Positions 46,668 to 47,217 of a stretch of 47,217 nt of DNA are shown here, in pieces (positions within the stretch are counted from its first letter, which is position 1; each line of letters starts with the position of its first letter). The notes under the pieces are model-generated. The model was not told where the DNA came from and ran no database searches. It saw only the letters and a list, made by a program, of their open reading frames with translations. The stretch covers positions 1 through 47,217 of the IMG/VR virus record IMGVR_UViG_3300027513_000024; one strand, 5' to 3'. Source of the DNA: a virus. A program made the position numbers and the translations under genes.

Positions 46668-46819
46668 TGCTACCCATGACGCTCTTGTCCTCCGACAACG
46701 TGACCCTGTCCTTCGACTGGCACTTGATCCTGAACGTGATCGCAGGCGTGCTGCTGGCGCAGCTGCTGGTCTATGCACTGCGATGGCTGGTGTCCAAGCT
46801 CAAGCCAGGAGGGCCATGA
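46667..46819 (+). CDS. 50-residue single-span membrane protein
   Basis: MLPMTLLSSDNVTLSFDWHL then a hydrophobic helix (ILNVIAGVLLAQLLVYALRW) and a basic end (LVSKLKPGGP). The size and N-out topology suggested by the basic end fit a small holin-like or regulatory membrane protein. The start overlaps the previous stop (TGATG). Confidence 0.55.
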   Translation: MLPMTLLSSDNVTLSFDWHLILNVIAGVLLAQLLVYALRWLVSKLKPGGP

Positions 46820-46820
46820 C

Positions 46821-46997
46821 ATGGCGGACATTGATCCAACACAACCGAAGCGAGTCGAAGAGGATGGGCTTGTGGTGGAGAACCATTCACTCCACGATCA
46901 GATCGAAGCGGACAAGTACGCCAAGGCGAAACTGGCACAACTGAACAAGCATCTCGGCATCGTGTTCCGTCGACTCGAGCCACCCGAGGCGTATTGA
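46821..46997 (+). CDS. Small conserved-looking protein
   Basis: 58 residues with AGGAGGGCC upstream. VENHSLHDQIEADKYAKAKL is a helix seen in many phage small proteins that end in an amphipathic segment (LNKHLGIVFRRLEPPEAY). Role unknown. Confidence 0.6.
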   Translation: MADIDPTQPKRVEEDGLVVENHSLHDQIEADKYAKAKLAQLNKHLGIVFRRLEPPEAY

Positions 46998-46998
46998 C

Positions 46999-47151
46999 GT
47001 GTGTCCGCTTCGCTGTGCTCATTGCGGAGAGCCTGTGCTGGACCTCGACCTGACCTACGAGTGCAAGCTGTGTACTGGGACAGCACATCCGGTTTGCATG
47101 CTATGTCCTGAGTTCAAACCACTCGACCAAGCAACACAGCATGAGACATAG
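46999..47151 (+). CDS. 50-residue zinc-ribbon protein
   Basis: GTG 46999. RCAHCGEPVLDLDLTYECKL, then HPVCMLCPEF: three CxxC pairs plus a His. It resembles the first module of the multi-zinc protein at 28999-29298. Probably one two-zinc cross-braced unit. Confidence 0.55.
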   Translation: MCPLRCAHCGEPVLDLDLTYECKLCTGTAHPVCMLCPEFKPLDQATQHET

Positions 47152-47156
47152 GGGGA

Positions 47157-47217
47157 GTGAACGATTGTCGTTCGAAAAAATCGCGCGGGTCCTTCCCGGC
47201 TACCCCTCGAGAAAGAG
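47157..47217 (+). CDS. Partial small frame running off the right end into the left end
   Basis: GTG 47157 (GGGGGA upstream) opens a frame, NDCRSKKSRGSFPATPRER, that is still open at 47217. If the ends are joined it continues through bases 1-44 (AQKPSQSVGSKRIE) and stops in an ATGA overlap with terL, making a 34-residue basic protein. It is too short for a usual small terminase. Its seamless joining supports a circular or permuted genome. Confidence 0.45.
   Translation, partial: MNDCRSKKSRGSFPATPRER

Noticed and set aside
1-47217. tRNA genes, integrase, transposase or insertion sequence
   Set aside because: No cloverleaf with a TTCRA-type arm, no tyrosine or serine recombinase signature and no transposase motif was seen on either strand by eye.

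Overview
The window reads as an essentially complete genome of a tailed double-stranded DNA virus with a long non-contractile (lambda/HK97-type siphovirus) tail. Head, neck, tail-tube, tape-measure and tail-tip genes lie in canonical order, almost all genes are on the plus strand, and neighbours are tightly packed with ATGA or GTGA stop/start overlaps. The DNA is GC-rich. Two lipoprotein signals and several export signals point to a bacterial host with a lipoprotein-bearing envelope; I cannot name the host. No integrase, partition system, tRNA, rRNA or CRISPR array is visible. A small frame runs from the right end through the left end and would meet terL with the same ATGA overlap seen elsewhere, so the contig is probably a circularly permuted complete genome.

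Layout. 0-10 kb: large terminase, an NrdR-like zinc ribbon, one reverse-strand gene, portal, a protease-scaffold-major capsid fusion, a decoration protein, head-tail connector genes, tail terminator and tail tube. 10-24 kb: tail chaperones with a textbook -1 frameshift site, tape measure, a beta-propeller tail-tip protein, a gpL-like Fe-S protein, an HNH endonuclease, a gpK-like peptidase, a very long gpI/gpJ-like tip/fibre protein, accessory fibre genes and a membrane protein. 24-27 kb: two lipoproteins, a three-gene reverse operon and two reverse-strand helix-turn-helix regulators facing a plus-strand promoter region (a probable control region). 27-35.9 kb: early genes, including a candidate annealing-protein/PD-(D/E)XK exonuclease pair, RusA resolvase, a methyltransferase-like protein, a replication protein whose gene carries an iteron/palindrome cluster (candidate origin), and a helicase-loader-like protein. 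There is no polymerase or replicative helicase, so replication should borrow the host's. 35.9-42.1 kb: a dense array of small genes, many with zinc-ribbon cysteine pairs. 42.5-47.2 kb: a rightmost block with a 701-residue enzyme-like protein of unknown function and several small membrane or exported proteins.

The most unusual region is 35.9-41.5 kb (with an echo at 25.5-25.7 kb). Short near-identical sequences sit exactly at gene junctions, where they encode the last residues of one gene and the start codon of the next. One 30-base junction occurs four times, each time before a different gene, and is read as the end of a gene (PPIEGEVQT-stop) at two sites but in another frame (APDRRRGADVN) inside fused genes at the other two. 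Paralogous small genes share ends but differ in the middle, and out-of-frame remnants are present. I infer that small genes here are duplicated, fused and exchanged by recombination at repeated translational junctions.

Other points to check: the gpK-to-gpJ boundary, where the conserved N-terminal part of the tip protein has no start codon in its frame; the candidate origin inside the replication gene; and several strong hairpins next to ribosome-binding sites.
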